Shown: positions 34,544 to 44,525 of the stretch, piece by piece
Layout of the letters: the number at the start of each line of letters is the position of its first letter
Numbering within the stretch: position 1 is the first letter of the stretch
Origin: Methylobacillus flagellatus KT
GTDB taxonomy: Bacteria > Pseudomonadota > Gammaproteobacteria > Burkholderiales > Methylophilaceae
NCBI RefSeq assembly: GCF_000013705.1
Contig: NC_007947.1
Location: forward strand, 186,001 to 250,000
Direction: 5' to 3'
DNA length: 64,000 nucleotides
The notes under the pieces: generated by a model
Seen by the model: only the letters and a program-made list of their open reading frames with translations
What the model was told of the DNA's origin: nothing
Databases searched by the model: none
Position numbers and translations under genes: made by a program

Positions 34544-34693
34544 AAAATAATGGGAAACTGGCAATATGCCCTGATGCAGCAACATCAATATGGGCATAGT
34601 CAAAGCCAAAAGCTGTAGGGTGTTGAGTAGTAACAAAAGAGAAGTTCTATAACACAAGCCGTCTGGCTTAATTTTTAGATGAGGAAAGTAACC

Positions 34694-35143
34694 ATGAAAT
34701 CCAGCAAAATCGTCGCTTTGTTGTTCGCTTCACTGTTCTCCGGTTCCGTACTGGCTGCTGGCTGCTCGGTGGATGTCGAGGCTAACGACGCTATGCAGTT
34801 CAATACCAAGAACATCGATATTGAGAAGAGCTGTAAGGAATTCACCATCAACCTGAAGCACACAGGCTCCCTGCCCAAGAACGTCATGGGCCACAACCTG
34901 GTGATCACCAAGACTGCAGATTTCAAGGGCGCGATGAATGACGGTGTTGCTGCTGGAGAAGCTGGTCACTTCGTCAAGGCTGGCGATACTCGCGTGATTG
35001 CCCATACCAAGCTGATCGGCGGTGGTGAAAAGGATAGCGTGAAGGTCGATGTCAGTAAGCTGACCGCAGGTGAAAAGTATACCTTCTTCTGCTCCTTCCC
35101 TGGTCATGCCACGATGATGCGTGGTACCGTGACAGTGAAGTAA
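34694..35143 (+). CDS. azu: azurin (periplasmic blue copper protein)
   Basis: A 149-residue precursor with a clear signal peptide ([16 protein letters not shown], cleaved near AAG-CSVDV), leaving about 128 residues. The copper ligands are His in NVMGHNLVI and Cys, His, Met in [14 protein letters not shown]. The disulfide Cys pair (CSVDV and EKSCKEF) is also present. Azurin shuttles electrons between periplasmic dehydrogenases or cytochromes and oxidases; in some methylotrophs it accepts electrons from methylamine dehydrogenase, which is only a possibility here. An AGGAAAG site favours ATG 34694 over 34679. A terminator follows. Confidence 0.95.
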   Translation: MKSSKIVALLFASLFSGSVLAAGCSVDVEANDAMQFNTKNIDIEKSCKEFTINLKHTGSLPKNVMGHNLVITKTADFKGAMNDGVAAGEAGHFVKAGDTRVIAHTKLIGGGEKDSVKVDVSKLTAGEKYTFFCSFPGHATMMRGTVTVK

Positions 35144-35184
35144 CGCGCAATCGAACAACAGTCGTCTGGCTGTTGGCGTGTAGA

Positions 35185-35212
35185 AAGGCAGCTCTAGGGC
35201 TGCCTTTTTTGT
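35185..35212 (+). terminator. rho-independent terminator of azurin
   Basis: AAGGCAGC and GCTGCCTT form an 8-bp stem with a 6-base loop, followed by a run of T (TTTTTTGTATTTTT). It lies 42 bp after the azurin stop, the expected spot, and makes azurin monocistronic. Confidence 0.88.
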
Positions 35213-35383
35213 ATTTTTAAAACATGTATACGGACTTTACCAGTTGCTATGGTCCGGGATGATGGGCATCGAATAAAACAAACTGAAGCGTTAGCGCTTA
35301 GAACATCCGCTTTACGTTGCCGATTGTCTGGCCAGCAATCACAAAGCGACCGCACATGCTTCGCGTTGCCTAGTGTGTATGGA

Positions 35384-38300
35384 TTATAGATTATGGTGAT
35401 GGGACATTTTGTTCATGATCAAGGAATAGGCCGCTGGCACCACTACCAATGTCAACAGTGTGGAAGAGATCATGCCGCCGATGACGGCGATGGAAAGTGG
35501 ACCGTTGGTCTCTGCCCCTGCCCCTAATCCAAAGGCTGCAGGCAGCAGGGCCAGGATGATGGTCAGCGAGGTCATGAGCACAGGGCGCAACCTGATGGGG
35601 CAGGCTTCGCGCAATGCGTCGTCCACTGATTTACCTTCCTCATGCAGCTGGTTGGTGAGGTCGATGAGCAGAATGGAGTTCTTGGCTACCAGGCCGATCA
35701 GCAATACCAGCCCGATCATCGAGAAGATATTGAGCGAGTTGTTGGTGATCCATAACGCAAACACCCCGCCGATAATCGCCAGGGGCTGCGCCAGCATGAT
35801 GATCAAGGGCTGCAGGAACGAGTTGAACTGGCTGGCGAGCACCATATAAAGCAATACCAGCGCCAGGCCAAACGCGAATAGCATGCTGCTTACGGTTTTC
35901 TGCAGCTCTTCGGCCTGACCCACCAGGTTGAATTGGTAGCCCGGCGGTAGTGTTTCTGCGGCCAACCGGCGTACGTGCTCGACAGCGTCGCCCAAGGGCA
36001 TGATGGGGTTAGAGTAGAGGCTGGCAGCATATTGCAGATCGAAGCGTCCGATCACGGCCGCGCCCAATGTCTGCTTGAAGCTTGCGACGCTATCCAGGCG
36101 CACGAGCTCCCCCGTGCCGCTGCGCAGATAAATCTTCTTGAGGTCGTCCGGGGTTTGCAGGCTGCCTTCCTTGGCCTTCAAGCGGATCTCGTAACGCTGG
36201 CCGTCTCCGGGTTCGTCGTTGAAATCGGCAATATCAATGCCGCCGGTGTACAAATTGAGCGCTGTTGCGATGTCGACAGCGGAAATGCCCAGGCTGGCGG
36301 CGCGTATCCTGTCTATTTTCAATGTGAGCTGGGGCAGGTCGAGATCCAGGTCCAGGTCTACCTTGCCGATTCCCGGAATATCCCCTAGTTTGCGTTGCAT
36401 GGTTTTGCCGAGCTGGCTGACCTGCTCGAGATTGGCGCCGGTGATATTGAACTGGAGTTTTTCCGAGCGCTGGCCTCCAACAATGGCAACAGGCACAGGA
36501 AAGGCCCGTACACCGGGAATCTGGTCCAGTTCAGCGCGGATGGCGCGTATCAATGCCTGCTGGCTCATGTCGCGCTCCCGCCGATCCTTGAGGCGAATGC
36601 TGACCGTGCCCTTATTCACCTGGCCCTGCGCGCCCACGCCTATGGTACTGAAGTAGCTGGCGATCTGCGCATCATAGCGTTGCAATACTGCTTCCATTTT
36701 CTCCAGGCGACTGTTGGTGTATTCAATGCTGGAGCCCAGCGGGGTACGGAAGGAAATCAGGAAGCGGCCTTCATCTGAGTCTGGGATGAATTCCTTCTGC
36801 ACCTTGCCAAAGAAGAACCCGCTGCTGACCACTACCAGCACGGTGAGCAGCATCACTTTCCAGCGGTGTCGAAGCGTCCATGCCAACATGCCGGCATAGA
36901 GATGGTCCATGCGGTGAAAGAGGCGGTCCATCCAGCCATAGAAGCGGCCTTCTGGCTCATGCGTCTTGAGATAGCGCGAGCATAGCATGGGTGTCAGTGT
37001 GAGTGAGACCAGCAGCGAGACCAGTACGCCGAAGGTGACGACTACCGCAAACGACTTGAAGAACTTGCCGATGATGCCTTCCATGAAAATCACAGGAGCG
37101 AAAATACAGACCAGCGAAAATGTGGCGGCAATCACGGCAAAAGCCACCTCCCGGCTGCCCGTGATGGCAGCCGCCCGGGCAATGGTGCCAGAGTCGGCAG
37201 CGGGCTCCTGTTGCGCACGTAGCCTCAGGTGGCGGTAGATATTCTCGAGTACCACAATGGCGTCATCCACAACCACGCCGATCAGTAATAGCAAGGCTAG
37301 CAGCGTCATGGTGTTGAAAGTAAAGCCGGAGAAATACATGACCGCGATCGAGCCCAACAGCGACACCGGGATCGCAGTGGCGATGATCAGGGTAGAGCGG
37401 ACGGAACGCAGGAACAGCCAAACGATCAAGGCGGCAAGCAGGGTGCCTTCGACGAGATGCTCCTGCAATGCGCCGACGATTTCCTCAATGAACAGCGCAT
37501 CGTTGGTCGAGATATCCAGCGTCATGCCGGGCGGCAAGCTGGGGCGGATTTCCGTATCCAGCTTGCGCAATACTTCATCAATGATCGCCACGGTATTGGC
37601 ATTGGATACCTTGACAATCCCCAGGCCTACTGCAGGGTTGCCTTTATAACGTGCCAGTTGCCGGTAGTCGGCAACTCCATCCTCCAATTCGGCAATCTGT
37701 CTGAGCTTGATGGCAGCACCATCGCGGTATGCCACGATCATTTCCGCCATGTCGCGCAGGTTGTGGAATTCCATGTCCAGCTTCATGAGATATTCCGCAT
37801 TCTCGCCTACCAGGAAACCGCCAGGCAGTTGCACATGTTCGCGCCTGAACGCATCGATCAGGTCAGTAGCCGTAATATTGTAAGCGGCCATACGTTCAGG
37901 CAGCACATTGACGCGGATGGTGCGGTCGCGTCGTCCTCCCAGGCGTACCTCGCCGACACCATTAATCGTCTCTAGCTTTTTCTTGATGACGTTGAACCCG
38001 TACAGGTTGATTTGCTGGATGGTGCGGTCGCCGCGCAATGCTAGCCACATAATGGGCTGGGCGTTGGTTTCCACTTTCTGTACCTGCGGCGGATCGGCAT
38101 CATCTGGCAGGCGGCGCAGCACCTGGCTAACCTTGGCCTGCACCTCGTTGTATGCCACGTCGATGTTCTTCTCGAGGCTGAAGGTAATGGTGATGACAGA
38201 AACGCCTGGTGAAGAGGATGACTGGATATGCTCGATGCCCGGTGTGGTGTTGACCGAGGATTCGATGATGCTGGTGATGCTGGCATCGATGACGTCGGGG

Positions 38301-38464
38301 TTGGCGCCGGTCAAGGTGGTGGTGATTGAAATGACCGGGAATTCGATGTAGGGCAGCCGATCGACCCCGATGCGCTGGTAGCTAATGATGCCGAGCAGTA
38401 CCAGCAAGCCGGAGACCATCCACGCCAATACATGGCGCTTGATCGATATTTCCGGCAAGGTCAT
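35384..38464 (-). CDS. RND efflux pump permease (HAE1 family)
   Basis: A 1026-residue inner-membrane proton antiporter of the AcrB type. Twelve transmembrane segments and two large periplasmic loops fit the length. The proton relay is visible: GVVVDDAIVVLENIYRH with the Asp pair, and the Lys in GLVAKNSILLIDL. The N-terminus (SIKRHVLAWMVSGLLVLLGI, then DRLPYIEFPVISI) is standard. Its substrates are not predictable. It overlaps the adaptor gene by 4 bases. No TolC-like outer-membrane channel gene follows, so it must use one encoded elsewhere. Confidence 0.93.
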   Translation of the reverse strand: MTLPEISIKRHVLAWMVSGLLVLLGIISYQRIGVDRLPYIEFPVISITTTLTGANPDVIDASITSIIESSVNTTPGIEHIQSSSSPGVSVITITFSLEKNIDVAYNEVQAKVSQVLRRLPDDADPPQVQKVETNAQPIMWLALRGDRTIQQINLYGFNVIKKKLETINGVGEVRLGGRRDRTIRVNVLPERMAAYNITATDLIDAFRREHVQLPGGFLVGENAEYLMKLDMEFHNLRDMAEMIVAYRDGAAIKLRQIAELEDGVADYRQLARYKGNPAVGLGIVKVSNANTVAIIDEVLRKLDTEIRPSLPPGMTLDISTNDALFIEEIVGALQEHLVEGTLLAALIVWLFLRSVRSTLIIATAIPVSLLGSIAVMYFSGFTFNTMTLLALLLLIGVVVDDAIVVLENIYRHLRLRAQQEPAADSGTIARAAAITGSREVAFAVIAATFSLVCIFAPVIFMEGIIGKFFKSFAVVVTFGVLVSLLVSLTLTPMLCSRYLKTHEPEGRFYGWMDRLFHRMDHLYAGMLAWTLRHRWKVMLLTVLVVVSSGFFFGKVQKEFIPDSDEGRFLISFRTPLGSSIEYTNSRLEKMEAVLQRYDAQIASYFSTIGVGAQGQVNKGTVSIRLKDRRERDMSQQALIRAIRAELDQIPGVRAFPVPVAIVGGQRSEKLQFNITGANLEQVSQLGKTMQRKLGDIPGIGKVDLDLDLDLPQLTLKIDRIRAASLGISAVDIATALNLYTGGIDIADFNDEPGDGQRYEIRLKAKEGSLQTPDDLKKIYLRSGTGELVRLDSVASFKQTLGAAVIGRFDLQYAASLYSNPIMPLGDAVEHVRRLAAETLPPGYQFNLVGQAEELQKTVSSMLFAFGLALVLLYMVLASQFNSFLQPLIIMLAQPLAIIGGVFALWITNNSLNIFSMIGLVLLIGLVAKNSILLIDLTNQLHEEGKSVDDALREACPIRLRPVLMTSLTIILALLPAAFGLGAGAETNGPLSIAVIGGMISSTLLTLVVVPAAYSLIMNKMSHHHNL

Positions 38465-39555
38465 GGCTGATCCCGCTGCGAATGGGCCTGGACCTGTACG
38501 CGGGTTTGGTCGGTGAGGAAGGCTGCGCCATCGACGGCGATGGTTTCACCTGCTTCGAGCCCTTCGATGATCTGAATGCGCCCGTCCTGATAGATACCGG
38601 TTTTGACAATGCGCTGATGTGCAACATTGTCCTTGATCACGTAGACGACCTCGCCGGCAGGACGCAGCACGATGCTTTGTTCTGGCACCACGAGCGCGGC
38701 AGGATATTCGCCGAGAATGATCTCGCCCGTGACGCTGGCGCCTGATTGCCAGCCGGGTTGGTCGACAATATCCACGAGTACGTCGATGGCGCGGTTATTG
38801 CTGCCAATGACGGGCTTGAACTCGCGCAATACACCTGTTGCCTCTTCTTCCGAGGTCGGTGTTTTCAATCTGACCTTGAGGCCAGGCTTGAGCTTGCTGC
38901 CCAGGCTTTCCGGGAAGGGAAGGTGGGCGCGCAACCGCTGGTTGCTGATGATCTGCAGGATGGGATCGCCTACCTTGACGTAGTCGCCAGGCGACACGAT
39001 CTGTTTTTCTACCTTGCCATCAATGGGAGAAAGCAGCCGGGTTTTGCTGCCGTTATGCGTGATGGTGGCAAGACGGGATTTTGCGCCCTCGAGCTGGCGT
39101 TTCAAGGCGATTTTCTGCGTTTCCAGCTCGTCCAGGGCGTTTTGGGAAATGAAGTTTTTTTCCACGAGCTTCTGGTTGCGTTCCACATTACGCTGCTGGT
39201 TGAGGAGCAATGCCTCCAGTCGCGCTACTTCGCTCTCAGCCTCGCGTTGCTGCAATGCATAATCCTCGGCGTCCAGGAGGGCGATGACGTCGCCTTTTTT
39301 GACCGCCTGGCCGGGGCGGGCGAGTATTTTCAATACGCGCGCTGGCACTTCCGCGGCGACCGTAGGATCCATGATCCCCTCCAAGGTGCCAATGGATTGC
39401 TCGCGGACTTCCAGTCGGGCTGTTTCCACCGTAGTAACGCTGACCAACGGCATTGCAGCCGGTTTTGCGGGCTCTTCATTATTTTTGCCGCAGGCACTGA
39501 TTAGTAAGGATAACAAGGCCAGCAAAGCAAGGCCCCTTGAGCGATAAGCTGACAT
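38461..39555 (-). CDS. RND efflux periplasmic adaptor lipoprotein
   Basis: A 364-residue membrane-fusion protein. A lipoprotein signal ends at LLISACG, anchoring it in the inner membrane. The lipoyl-like halves are VAAEVPARVLKILARPGQAVKKGDVIALLD and RLLSPIDGKVEKQIVSPGDYV, split by a helical coiled coil (REAESEVARLEALLLNQQRN onward), followed by the beta-barrel and proximal domains. It links the permease of the next gene to an outer-membrane channel. It is the first gene of the pair; its promoter must lie in the ~100 bp between it and ampD. Confidence 0.92.
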   Translation of the reverse strand: MSAYRSRGLALLALLSLLISACGKNNEEPAKPAAMPLVSVTTVETARLEVREQSIGTLEGIMDPTVAAEVPARVLKILARPGQAVKKGDVIALLDAEDYALQQREAESEVARLEALLLNQQRNVERNQKLVEKNFISQNALDELETQKIALKRQLEGAKSRLATITHNGSKTRLLSPIDGKVEKQIVSPGDYVKVGDPILQIISNQRLRAHLPFPESLGSKLKPGLKVRLKTPTSEEEATGVLREFKPVIGSNNRAIDVLVDIVDQPGWQSGASVTGEIILGEYPAALVVPEQSIVLRPAGEVVYVIKDNVAHQRIVKTGIYQDGRIQIIEGLEAGETIAVDGAAFLTDQTRVQVQAHSQRDQP

Positions 39556-39656
39556 CTATTCTGGTTTTCCCGGGTCATGTTGAGCGTGGGATGGAGTTTA
39601 CCCACTTTCCGCTGGTCACTACAGCTTGCATGGCATACCGACAATGCCATTGAAAC

Positions 39657-40241
39657 TCAAGAGTCTATACTGGATTGGCCATTTTTTTCCATGACTGTCC
39701 GCAGGTCACCCAGTTTTTCCCAGTCAAAAAAAGGACCGGGGTCTGTCTTGCGGCCAGGTGCAATATCGGAATGTCCGACGATATCGCAGATTGGGTATTG
39801 CAAAGCCAAAAGCTTGATCAGCGCTTCCAATACCTGGTATTGAACCTGGGTGTAAGCCTCGTCATCGCTTCCTTCCAGCTCGATACCGATGGAAAAGTCA
39901 TTGCAGCGCTCTCGGCCTTGCCAGCTGGATGCCCCTGCATGCCATGCCCTGGCAGCACAGGGTACAAACTGTTGCAGGCAGCCATCCCGCCTGATGACAA
40001 AGTGTGCAGAAACCTTGAGCTGGTGTATACCTGCATAATAGGGATGCCCGGCTGGATCAAGCTGGTTGGTAAACAGTTCGGTAATGCCAGGGCCACCATA
40101 CTCTCCGGGCGGCAAGCTGATGTTGTGGATGACGATCAGGCAGATGTCGGTGCCGGCAGGCCGATCATCAAAATTCGGTGAGGCGATGAACTCGGCTTCT
40201 GGCACCAGGCCTTGCGGGTCAATGGACAAGGTTGTGCCCAT
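39657..40241 (-). CDS. ampD: 1,6-anhydro-N-acetylmuramyl-L-alanine amidase AmpD
   Basis: A 194-residue cytoplasmic zinc amidase that removes the peptide from anhydromuropeptides during cell-wall recycling. The zinc ligands are His in CLIVIHNIS, and His and Asp in IVGHSDIAPGRKTDPG; the YYAGIHQLKVSAHFVIRRDG and IGIELEG blocks are family-specific. It lies 6 bp after pilR in a pilS-pilR-ampD order, seen in other betaproteobacteria. It has no signal peptide, consistent with cytosolic AmpD rather than AmpDh. Confidence 0.95.
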   Translation of the reverse strand: MGTTLSIDPQGLVPEAEFIASPNFDDRPAGTDICLIVIHNISLPPGEYGGPGITELFTNQLDPAGHPYYAGIHQLKVSAHFVIRRDGCLQQFVPCAARAWHAGASSWQGRERCNDFSIGIELEGSDDEAYTQVQYQVLEALIKLLALQYPICDIVGHSDIAPGRKTDPGPFFDWEKLGDLRTVMEKNGQSSIDS

Positions 40242-40247
40242 CGTAGA

Positions 40248-41615
40248 TCAATCCGTATCCTTGCTCAGGCCCAGCTTGCTGAGGCGGTAGCGAAAGGTGC
40301 GGAAACTGACGCCCAATAGCTTGGCGGCGGCTGTCTTGTTATGCTGGGTTTTTTCCAGGGCATTGAGAATGGCAGTTTTTTCGATATGTTCTAGGTAGTC
40401 AGGCAATGGCAGGCCTTCGTCTTCCGGGGCTGATCGGGCAGAGGGCGCGTGAGCGCTGGCATCCTGGTCCAGCAGAAGGTCATCGACGGTGATGGTGTTG
40501 CCGTCGCATAATGCCAGGGCCCGTTCCAAGACGTTTTCCAGTTCACGCACATTGCCTGGGAAGCTATGCCTTGCCAGCATGTGGCTTGCTTCAGGGGATA
40601 ATGTGGGGATGGGGCGATTCTGCTCCCGGCACTGCTTGGCTAGCAAGGCATCCACCAGCATGGGAATGTCTTCCGGCATGTCGCGCAGGGCAGGCAGCTT
40701 GAGTTCTATTACATTGAGGCGGTAATAAAGATCCTGGCGGAACTCGCCACGCTCCATGAGAACGGACAGGTTTTTATGGGTGGCGCTGATGATGCGCACA
40801 TCCACGCTTTCTTCCTGGGTGCCCCCAACCATGCGCACCTTTTTTTCCTGAATGGCGCGCAACAGCTTGACCTGCATGGCAAGCGGCAGGTCGGCGACCT
40901 CATCCAGGAAAAGGGTGCCGCCCTTGGCGGCATGGAACATGCCCTCCTTATCCTGAATTGCACCGGTAAATGCCCCTTTCTTGTGGCCAAAAAATTCGCT
41001 CTCCATGAGATTTTCCGGAATGGCGCCGCAGTTGACGGCAATGAAGGGACCGTCGCGGCGCGAGCTGTGCTGATGGATCAGTCGGGCCGCCAACTCCTTG
41101 CCACTGCCGGATTCGCCACTGATATAGACTGGCGCCTGGCTGCGCGACAGTTTTTCTATCATGCTCCGCACATGCTGGATGGCGGGGCTGTTGCCGATAA
41201 GCTTCAGGGCGCCCGTGTCTTCGGATGCATTTGCCTTGTCTGCGGCGGACAGCTTGAGCGCGGATTGCACCAGGGGGCGCAATTGCTTGAGCGAAATGGG
41301 CTTGGTGAGGTAGTCGAAGGCGCCAGCTTTGAGCGCGGATACGGCATTCTCCGCACTGCCGTAGGCGGTAATGACGGCAACCGGCAGGCCGGGATAGTCC
41401 TGGGCAATGCGATTGACCAGGTCCAACCCGCTGCCATCCGGTAATCGCATGTCAGTGAGACATAAGCCATATTGCCCTTTTTTCAGCAGGTGCATAGCCT
41501 CAGATAGGCTGCTCGCGCTATCCGCACGGATGTCCATGCGCTCCAGGGTCAGCACCAGGAGTTCGCGGATATCGGTTTCGTCATCGACGACCAGACAGGC
41601 GGGGAAGGCACTCAT
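40248..41615 (-). CDS. pilR: PilR-type sigma-54 response regulator
   Basis: A 455-residue activator. Its receiver domain has Asp11-Asp12 and phospho-Asp55 ([10 protein letters not shown]). The AAA+ domain is complete: Walker [30 protein letters not shown], Walker [13 protein letters not shown] and the arginine-finger [10 protein letters not shown]-terminal Fis-like helix-turn-helix ([20 protein letters not shown]) follows. PilR activates type IV pilin transcription with sigma-54. It overlaps pilS by 4 bases. The contrast with the degenerate NtrX in this same window is notable, and a sigma-54 promoter precedes the prepilin gene at 63750. Confidence 0.9.
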   Translation of the reverse strand: MSAFPACLVVDDETDIRELLVLTLERMDIRADSASSLSEAMHLLKKGQYGLCLTDMRLPDGSGLDLVNRIAQDYPGLPVAVITAYGSAENAVSALKAGAFDYLTKPISLKQLRPLVQSALKLSAADKANASEDTGALKLIGNSPAIQHVRSMIEKLSRSQAPVYISGESGSGKELAARLIHQHSSRRDGPFIAVNCGAIPENLMESEFFGHKKGAFTGAIQDKEGMFHAAKGGTLFLDEVADLPLAMQVKLLRAIQEKKVRMVGGTQEESVDVRIISATHKNLSVLMERGEFRQDLYYRLNVIELKLPALRDMPEDIPMLVDALLAKQCREQNRPIPTLSPEASHMLARHSFPGNVRELENVLERALALCDGNTITVDDLLLDQDASAHAPSARSAPEDEGLPLPDYLEHIEKTAILNALEKTQHNKTAAAKLLGVSFRTFRYRLSKLGLSKDTD

Positions 41616-43207
41616 GCAGGCTCAATTTTCTCAATGTGAATGACAAACGAGCAGCCTTGCTCGACGGCGGCATGCTCAATAGTAGCGCCATTAGCTTCGC
41701 ATAGTTCGCGCGCGATATAAAGCCCAAGGCCGGTGCCTGTGCTTTCCGTGGTAAAGAAAGGCTCGAACAGGTGCGCCAGGGCGCTATCGGGAATGCCATT
41801 GCCATCGTCATGCACTTCTATCAGCCATTTCCTGGCTTCGCTGCGTAGCGACAGTGTCAGGCTGCCATTGCGTTGTCGGCTATGGCGCCAGCCGTTGCGG
41901 CAGAGATTCCACAGTACCTGATGCAGGTGGCGGTGGTCGAACATGATCGTGGGCTCCAGGACATCCGTGTCCAGCACGAACCCCTGCGGAGGAATTTTTT
42001 CCACCTGGTAGAACTGGTCGTGGAATTCGCGCAGGAAATCGGTCAGGCGGATTTCCTGCTGCCTGGTCCGGTCCCGGCGGTTGAGTTCCAGCACATCCTT
42101 GATCATCTGTTCCATACGCTGCACATTGTCGCTGATGATTTGCAGCATGCGCTGGCTGGCTGGGTCGTGGGATTCGTCCTCCTGCAATAATTGAGTCGCG
42201 TGGCTGATGGCGCTCAAGGGGTTGCGGATCTCGTGAGCAATATTGGCAGTGAGGCGGCCAAGTGCAGCGAGCTTGAGCTGCTGCGCCTGTGTCTGCAACT
42301 GGCTCCAGTCCTGGATGAAGATGACTGTACCTTGGGCATAGCTTTCACCAACGGGCATGAGCTTGAGGCGCAGGTCGCGCTTGCTCAGGCTGAGTTTGAT
42401 CAGGCCTTGCTGCTTGCCGTGTCCCTGCTGTTGCCAACGCTGTAACAAGGTGGCGAGTTCGGGAACATATTCTGCCAGTGGCTGGTTAGCGCGTACTTCG
42501 CTTTGTATCCCCAGCAGGAAGTCGGCTTGCCGGTTGCGGTGGCGTAATGTGAGGGCTTGGTCAACGACAATGACACCATCGTCCATTTCCTGCGTGACCA
42601 GCTGATTGACCTGGGCCAGGTTCTCCAGGTCTATCCCGCGTTGCGACGCCAACTGCGCATTCAAGCTGGCGCGCTTGCTGAAGCTATGGGCGAGCCAGGC
42701 GGTGGCGAAGCAACTGATGCTCAGCATGACCGCATGTGAATAATCGCCGAAATCCTCGTTCCAGATCAGCATCTGGTAGGACTGCTCGAGTAGCAACCCT
42801 ATGCTGGCGACCGCGGCATAAAACAGCGCCAGCCGTCCTTGGCTGATCAGGCTGGCGGCGGCAATGGTGATGATGAGAAGCAGTCCCAGCCCACTCTTGA
42901 TCCCGCCGCTGGCATACATGAGCAGAATGATGAAGCCGATGTCCATCAGCGTCAGCAGGGATAGCTGTATGCTGAATCTGGGCTTGCGCAGCACGTTTAG
43001 ACAAAGTGCCAGGCAGCCAAAGCTCAGGTATGCCAGAGAGAAGCTGAGGTATGAGGCTGGATTGTAATTAAGCCAGATGCGGGTTTCCTGCAGCAGGAAG
43101 TAGGAAGCAATGAAAATGATGCCAAGCAGGACGCGATAAATCCCGAACAGGGTGAGCGGCTGCCAGAAATCCGTGGCAGGGTGACCGCCGGCTTTGGATT
43201 TGGTCAT
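41612..43207 (-). CDS. pilS: PilS-type membrane sensor histidine kinase
   Basis: About 531 residues. Six hydrophobic segments fill roughly residues 20-190, as in PilS, whose membrane domain senses pilin levels in the inner membrane. A PAS-like region follows, then the His box NIAHEIRNPLSAISHATQLL and the ATP-binding boxes NLCRNGWRHS, DDGNGIP and GTGLGLYIAREL. ATG 43207 is chosen; the longer frame to 43303 encodes a Cys/Pro-rich tail that merely overlaps the upstream gene. It overlaps the upstream PP0621-like gene by 4 bases. Confidence 0.9.
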   Translation of the reverse strand: MTKSKAGGHPATDFWQPLTLFGIYRVLLGIIFIASYFLLQETRIWLNYNPASYLSFSLAYLSFGCLALCLNVLRKPRFSIQLSLLTLMDIGFIILLMYASGGIKSGLGLLLIITIAAASLISQGRLALFYAAVASIGLLLEQSYQMLIWNEDFGDYSHAVMLSISCFATAWLAHSFSKRASLNAQLASQRGIDLENLAQVNQLVTQEMDDGVIVVDQALTLRHRNRQADFLLGIQSEVRANQPLAEYVPELATLLQRWQQQGHGKQQGLIKLSLSKRDLRLKLMPVGESYAQGTVIFIQDWSQLQTQAQQLKLAALGRLTANIAHEIRNPLSAISHATQLLQEDESHDPASQRMLQIISDNVQRMEQMIKDVLELNRRDRTRQQEIRLTDFLREFHDQFYQVEKIPPQGFVLDTDVLEPTIMFDHRHLHQVLWNLCRNGWRHSRQRNGSLTLSLRSEARKWLIEVHDDGNGIPDSALAHLFEPFFTTESTGTGLGLYIARELCEANGATIEHAAVEQGCSFVIHIEKIEPA

Positions 43208-43422
43208 TCCTGATGTTGCTGGCGGTGCGCATCCGAACAGTAGTGCAGTGCACCACTCTTGACGCTTTCGCTGCGCGGCAGGTGCACATGGCAATGGGCG
43301 CATTGCACCATGTCTTCTGGACTGCTGCGGGAAGGTGGCCGCTTTTGCACGCTGTTGCGGTAGTGCTTGAGGATGGCGTAGATCAGCCAGAATATGATGG
43401 CGAGTAGCAGCAGTTTCAGCAT
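43204..43422 (-). CDS. PP0621-family small membrane protein
   Basis: About 72 residues: one hydrophobic segment (LKLLLLAIIFWLIYAILKHY) and a short zinc-finger-like tail with CAHCHVHLPRSES and HYCSDAH. This is the pattern of the PP0621 family, usually found just upstream of pilS. It is the first gene of the pilS-pilR-ampD operon. ATG 43422 starts exactly at the membrane segment; a longer frame to 43557 is possible but would overlap the promoter region of the divergent sigma factor gene. Function unknown. Confidence 0.8.
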   Translation of the reverse strand: MLKLLLLAIIFWLIYAILKHYRNSVQKRPPSRSSPEDMVQCAHCHVHLPRSESVKSGALHYCSDAHRQQHQE

Positions 43423-43569
43423 GATGCCCAATAGGTGGGTGAAGGATAGGGGGATTGTAGCTAAAAGCAGCCCGGGTAACAAAATCAAACCTGTTATACT
43501 CGGCGAGAACGGCTTATCCCAACTGCGTGCTGCGGCACTAAATGCAGTAATGCGCATCCAAGCAATTCA

Positions 43570-44160
43570 ATGGCGAGCACACAAGAACTTTCCAATTTTC
43601 TAGCGCAAATAGAGCGTCGTGCTTTCAAGCAGACGGCGTATGCCGTGCGCGATGATCATGCAGCGATGGATATCGTGCAGGATGCCATGCTCAAGCTGGC
43701 GGAAAAGTATGCTGCTCGACCTGTGGAAGAATACCCCATGCTGTTCCAGCGCATTCTGCAGAACACCATGAAGGACTACTGGCGCCGGCAGAAAGTGCGC
43801 AACATCTGGACGACATTGCTTTCTTCACTTGGCGTCAGCCCGCAGGATGAGGAAGAGCACGATCCGCTGGAAACGATGGCTTCCGATCATGCTTACGAGA
43901 ATCCTGAGATGCAGTATGAGCAACAGGAAACCATTGCAATTATCGAAGCCGCGATAAAAAATCTACCAAAGCGTCAACGAGAAGCATTTATCCTGCGTTA
44001 CTGGGAAGATATGGATGTGGCTGAAACGGCTGCCGTCATGGGATGTTCGGAAGGTAGTGTTAAGACACATTGTTCACGGGCGGTCCACGCATTGGCTGCA
44101 GCCCTAGGACAATACGGATTTGCTAAGGAAATGCTCGATAGGGCTGGGGACGAGCAATGA
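43570..44160 (+). CDS. ECF-type sigma-70 family RNA polymerase sigma factor
   Basis: A 196-residue sigma factor with region 2 (FKQTAYAVRDDHAAMDIVQDAMLKLAE, then YPMLFQRILQNTMKDYWRR) and region 4 (LPKRQREAFILRYWEDMDVAETAAVMGCSEGSVKTHCSRAVHAL). A linker of ~50 acidic residues joins them. The group is found in betaproteobacteria next to DUF3619 and DUF3106 genes, as here, and the three overlap or nearly so. A membrane-anchored partner (DUF3619) suggests anti-sigma control of an envelope signal, which is inference. Regulon unknown. Confidence 0.9.
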   Translation: MASTQELSNFLAQIERRAFKQTAYAVRDDHAAMDIVQDAMLKLAEKYAARPVEEYPMLFQRILQNTMKDYWRRQKVRNIWTTLLSSLGVSPQDEEEHDPLETMASDHAYENPEMQYEQQETIAIIEAAIKNLPKRQREAFILRYWEDMDVAETAAVMGCSEGSVKTHCSRAVHALAAALGQYGFAKEMLDRAGDEQ

Positions 44161-44525
44161 ATCAAGAACAGCGGTTTGCAAAAGACATCGTCCGTCGATT
44201 GGACGAAACGACGCAGCATCTTGCACCAGAGATTTCCACCCGTCTCGCGGAGGCGAGGCGCCGGGCACTTTTGCGTGCCACGGCTCAAAACCAGCAGTCT
44301 CAGGGTGGCGGCCTCATGGCCTTGTTCGGCAGTTATTTCGCGCAGTATCATCGTATCTTCTCCTGGGCAGCCCTCATTGCGGCCATATTCTTTACATTCA
44401 TTGTCACCCAGCAGTTGACCGGGCACGGTCATGGTGAGCATGGTGATGCCTTTCTGCTGGCTTCTGAACTCCCCCCCGAGGCATATCTTGATCCAGGTTT
44501 CTACTCATGGTTAAAGCAGCAATAG
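44157..44525 (+). CDS. DUF3619 membrane protein, possible anti-sigma factor
   Basis: A 122-residue protein with a cytoplasmic helical N-terminus (QRFAKDIVRRLDETTQHLAP, then ISTRLAEARRRALL), one membrane segment (IFSWAALIAAIFFTFIVT) and a short periplasmic tail ending in LPPEAYLDPGFYSWLKQQ. It overlaps the sigma factor stop by 4 bases. A one-pass protein with a cytoplasmic helical domain, encoded right after an ECF sigma gene, has the layout of an anti-sigma factor; the family itself has no proven role. Confidence 0.82.
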   Translation: MNQEQRFAKDIVRRLDETTQHLAPEISTRLAEARRRALLRATAQNQQSQGGGLMALFGSYFAQYHRIFSWAALIAAIFFTFIVTQQLTGHGHGEHGDAFLLASELPPEAYLDPGFYSWLKQQ

